Shown: one piece after another, positions 60,933 to 64,000 of the stretch
Position numbering within the stretch: position 1 is the first letter of the stretch
Layout: each line of letters begins with the position of its first letter
Assembly: GCA_028671895.1 (NCBI GenBank)
Contig: CM053796.1
Location: 28,456,860-28,520,859, forward strand
Direction of reading: 5' to 3'
Length of the DNA: 64,000 nt
DNA from: Oenanthe sinensis
Lineage: Eukaryota > Streptophyta > Magnoliopsida > Apiales > Apiaceae
Notes under the pieces: generated by a model
The model's database searches: none
The model's input: only the letters and a program-made list of their open reading frames with translations
Told to the model about the DNA's origin: nothing
Translations under genes and position numbers: made by a program

Positions 60933-61997
60933 TTATTCCTGATTAGAGTTATTTGCATTTGTTGTTGATCTTTGAGAAGCCCCCCCTGAATGGATGTTAG
61001 GATTATGTGAAGAATTCTCAAGTTGAATATGACTGAAATCCTCATTCTTTCTCTCTTCATTTGTACCATGTGAAATTTCTACATGTGAGTCTTCATGTGC
61101 AGTTTCATCCTTTTCATTTTCAGATGTTTCCATTTCCATTTCATTTTCAAATCCCAAGGTGTCACAGTTTTCTCCTTCAAGACTCATGGCAGGAAACTTG
61201 AAGTCATCAAAAGTCACATTTGTACTTTCCATTACTTTTTGTTGGTAAATCACATATACTCTGTAGACAATCTTATTCAAGGAATATCCCACAAAGATTC
61301 CTTCATATGCTTTGGCATCAAACTTTCCAAGTTGATCAACATTATCCTTAAGGACAAAACATTTTCCTCCAAACACATGCATATGCTTGACAGATGGTCT
61401 TCTATTTGTCATGATATGATAGGGAGTCTTTCCAACAGGTTTTGTGATGAGTGTCCTATTTTGAGTGTAACATACATTTCTGACAGCTTCATCCCAAAAA
61501 CTTGTTGGCATTTTGGCTTCCTCTAACATGGTCCTTGCAGCTTTAATTAGAGTATTGTTTTTCCTTTCAACAACTCCATTCTGTTGAGGAGTTCTTGGAG
61601 CTGAGAATTGGTGAGTGATTCCATTTTCTTTGCAGAATTCACTTAGTGTGACATTTTTGAATTATGTTCCATTGTCACTCCTTATAGCCATAATTGGTCT
61701 AGAACCTTTATCCAATCTCTTTAGATTTTCAATAATAAGTTTAGGAGCTTCATCTTTTGAATGCAGGAATTCCACCCATGTATATTTCGAGAAGTCATCC
61801 ACCATGACTAATGCATATTTCTTTTTGGGCATTGACATGACATTTACTGGTCTAAAAAGATCCATGTGAATCAATTGTAGAGGTATTGTGATTGAACTGA
61901 ATTTTTTGCTTCTATGACTTGATCTCTTCATTTTTTCTTTCTGACATGCCTCACATAATTCTTCAATACAGAATTCTAGTGGAGGCAAGTCCTTCAC
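60933..61997 (-). pseudogene. Ty1/copia integrase, broken
   Basis: Minus strand. CEACQKEK (second half of the HHCC zinc module) is followed by the rve core with the first Asp in IHMDLFRPV and the second in RSDNGT. The Glu lies in NGVVERKNNT, after a stop and frame change near 61660. The C-terminal part (MPTSFWDEAVRNVCYTQNR...HMHVFGGKCFV) is open over 61529-60933. All three catalytic acidic residues are visible but not in one frame. Confidence 0.85.
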
Positions 61998-62594
61998 TTA
62001 TTCCCTTTTAACTAGAGAATTTAGATTCTTGAAGTTCAAGTGAGAAAGTCTTTTATGCCAATGCCAACTTTCCCTTTCTGAGACTTTGGTGTAGAAACAA
62101 CATATTTTATCCTTATTTGTAGAATCTAAATAAGCTATAAACATGCTTCCTTTCCTTACACAACAAAGTGGAACTTCTTTAGTTTTTCTATGTGATATGA
62201 GGCACATATCTTTTTTAAACTCCACATTCAAATCTTTGTTGCATAATTGAGTGATGCTTAACAGATTGTTCTTCAAACTATTTACCAAAGCTTCATCTTC
62301 AATGAAAATATTTCCATGAATCAATTTGCCATATCCCATAGTGAAACCAATGTTATTATCTCCAAAGGTCACCATTGGGCCAGCTTCTTCCTTGAACTGT
62401 GATAGTAGAGCCTTGTCACCAGCCATGTGTCTTGAGCATCCTGTCCAAGATTCACATAACCTTCTTTTTCTTACATGTTCCCTGCAATAAAAAACATAAC
62501 AAGTTTTCTTTGGTACCCAAAATAGGTTGGGTTCTTTGTGATTAGTTGAATACATGCCAGTATTTTTAACAGACCTAAACACCTTATCATGCAT
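61998..62594 (-). pseudogene. Protease and GAG-pre-integrase region with lost protease active site
   Basis: Open for 198 codons. The protease region reads ESWTGCSRHMAGD, where copia proteases have a D-S/T-G before CSRHM. The catalytic Asp is missing in this copy. Downstream, MVTFGDNN and GYGKLIHGNIFIEDEAL fit the protease fold. WHWHKRLSHLNFKNLNSL is the first half of the integrase zinc module (His ligands). Confidence 0.8.
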
Positions 62595-62599
62595 TTTCT

Positions 62600-64000
62600 C
62601 ATTTTTCTTTTCTTGAACTTCTATTTTACTGGTGCTTCAAGTACTAGATGAATTCCTAGGTGATAGTGAGTGTTTTCTTTCTTTCATTGGACTAGCAGAC
62701 TTAGACCTATCAGTTTTGTGTTGCACAGATTGACTTATACATCCTTCAGCAAACTATCTTCTTAGTCTAAAACATGTATTCATCGCATTAAGATTGCATG
62801 GCATGCATTCAAATTTATCACAAAAAGTCTGATTATCATGTGTAAGAGGCTTTGCATATCCACAAGCAAATTCAACATTTTTCTCAACAGGTTTCTTGCA
62901 TGCATGTGTAAGATGATTTATTGAGCCACAAATTTTACAAATATTCCTAGGCGCTTTAGGAACAAATGCATAGTTGTTGTGTTTATTAATGCCAATTTTA
63001 CTCTATTTGGTTTCTTCCTCTTATCATGATTGATCTCAATTTTCTAAACATTTTGTTTTCTTTCAACATGAACATGTATGAGCTTGGTTTTGACTACTGG
63101 TTCATCTTTTTCAACAAAGGGCACTTTACTTTTAGCTTCTTGATTGTCCTCATCATTTAATTGCTGTTTGATGATCAAACTTTCTTCATCAAGTACAATA
63201 ATTGATTTCTTAAAGAAAGGAGCTTTCACATTTTTCAAGATATGAGGATTACCAAGGACTTTAACTTTCTTACCCTTTGTTGAAATAGATTTCTTTTTCT
63301 TTAGATTGTCATAGTTAAATCTAATTCCTACCTTGGAATTTTCCTGGTGTTACTTATGGAATTCTTGAATAAGAACAAATGAGTTTTGATAAGACCTGAT
63401 TTTCAATTCATTTTCAGAAATTTGCTCCCTTAGAAATTTTTCAATTTGTCCTGAGTAAATAATCTTGTTTTTCAAATACTCATTCTCCCGTTTCATGGAT
63501 TCTATGTTGACCAAGGATAATTCTAAGTTTTCATTCTTAACAGTTAATTCATCATTCACTTTCAGTAGTCTATTTATCTCTTCATAAGCAGCAGTCATAC
63601 TGATGTGTATGGTAAACATCTTAATACTTAATTCTTCAACATTTTTCTTATATTGAAAGTTTGACATGTCAATAGAGGTTAAGGTTGGTACCTGACTTGT
63701 TAAAGATGATGCTCCATCATTTGAGTTGCCTATGAGTGTCAAATTTCCATATTCCTCATCTTCATCAATATTATCCCAACATCTTCCTTCTGCTATATAT
63801 GTTTTTCTAGTCTACTTTTTCAAAAGAGCTTCATACTTGGCTTCCAACTCCAAGTAGTCTTTGTCCTTTTTAACTGGTTTTGGCTTTCCACATTCGGTAA
63901 CAAAGTGTACTAGTTCATCACAGTTATATCACCTGATTTTTTATCTATCCACAAATCCAGTTTTATAACCACCTTTGAAACTACTCCCAGGAGTTTTGCT
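62600..64000 (-). pseudogene. gag 3' part with zinc knuckles and coiled coil, broken and partial
   Basis: Minus strand. Near 63920 a knuckle YNCDELVHFVTEC is present, but its first Cys codon is a TGA stop (63931-63929). An open stretch 63350-63742 encodes a heptad-rich coiled coil (INRLLKVNDELTVKNENLEL). A second knuckle, CKICGSINHLTHAC (CX2CX4HX4C), lies near 62890-62940, followed by FECMPCNLNAMNTCF. The rest of gag is outside the window. Confidence 0.75.

Larger units (their letters stand above)
54965..64000 (-). mobile_element. Sirevirus-like Ty1/copia LTR retrotransposon, decayed, truncated by the window edge
   Basis: Reading on the minus strand from the right edge: gag with zinc knuckles and coiled coil, protease, GAG-pre-integrase, integrase, reverse transcriptase, RNase H, an extra ORF region of about 2.8 kb, a polypurine tract and one 1284-bp LTR. 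Integrase before RT is the Ty1/copia order. A long LTR and an additional coiled-coil ORF between pol and the 3' LTR are typical of the Sirevirus (SIRE/Maximus) lineage. The 5' LTR and PBS lie beyond 64000. The coding region contains many stops and frameshifts, so the copy is inactive. The 5-bp target site at the left is probably GTACC (54960-54964). Confidence 0.88.

Noticed and set aside
61095..61526. 143-codon plus-strand ORF
   Set aside because: Antisense shadow of the integrase C-terminal region of the retrotransposon.

Overview
This window is nuclear DNA of a flowering plant, most likely a eudicot. The genes have many short exons with GT-AG introns, the spacers are AT-rich, and plant-specific genes are present: a group S1 bZIP with a sucrose-control upstream ORF, a plant-type VPS51, a PROLIFERA-type MCM7, and a chloroplast FAX4-like gene fragment. 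The transposons are also of plant type. I cannot name the species from sequence alone. All exon maps below were built by hand from splice signals and from recalled family conservation. In each complete gene the exon lengths sum to an intact reading frame.

Layout. 1-8.1 kb: the 3' part of SMU1 (+), a WD40 splicing factor, whose first exons lie left of the window. 9.6-10.6 kb: an intronless-CDS group S1 bZIP factor (+) with a TATA box and a leader carrying a conserved sucrose-control uORF. 12.0-24.7 kb: VPS51/UNHINGED (+), 20 exons, with several repeats in its introns. 25.7-32.7 kb: MCM7/PROLIFERA (+), 15 exons, with two E2F sites just upstream of the start codon. 33.6-34.8 kb: a 77-residue acidic/basic small protein (+) behind a probable 5'UTR intron. 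35.1-37.1 kb: a cluster of nested repeats, including the second copy of a hAT-like MITE whose first copy sits in VPS51. 40.0-43.7 kb: a RING-CH membrane E3 ligase (-), 7 exons. 43.7-54.9 kb: gene-poor, repeat-rich DNA with a small Helitron, a Stowaway MITE, a 1.2-kb inverted-repeat element that has captured a FAX4-like gene fragment, a long TA microsatellite, a small GRF-zinc-finger ORF, and decayed coding remnants. 54.97 kb to the right edge: one LTR, the extra downstream ORF, pol and part of gag of a decayed, minus-strand, Sirevirus-like Ty1/copia retrotransposon that continues past the window.

The first 44 kb is a conserved housekeeping/regulatory gene island (splicing, sugar-regulated transcription, endosome-Golgi tethering, DNA replication, ubiquitination). 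These neighbours share no pathway and are best read as independent eukaryotic genes. The right 20 kb is heterochromatin-like mobile-element territory. The observations I rate highest are the inverted-repeat element carrying the FAX4-like fragment, the bZIP leader with a 4-nt ATGA overlap between a mini-uORF and the sucrose-control uORF, the repeat array in the U3 of the Sirevirus-like LTR, the hAT-like MITE pair with intact 8-bp target duplications, and the small protein that may be a plant GON7-type subunit.
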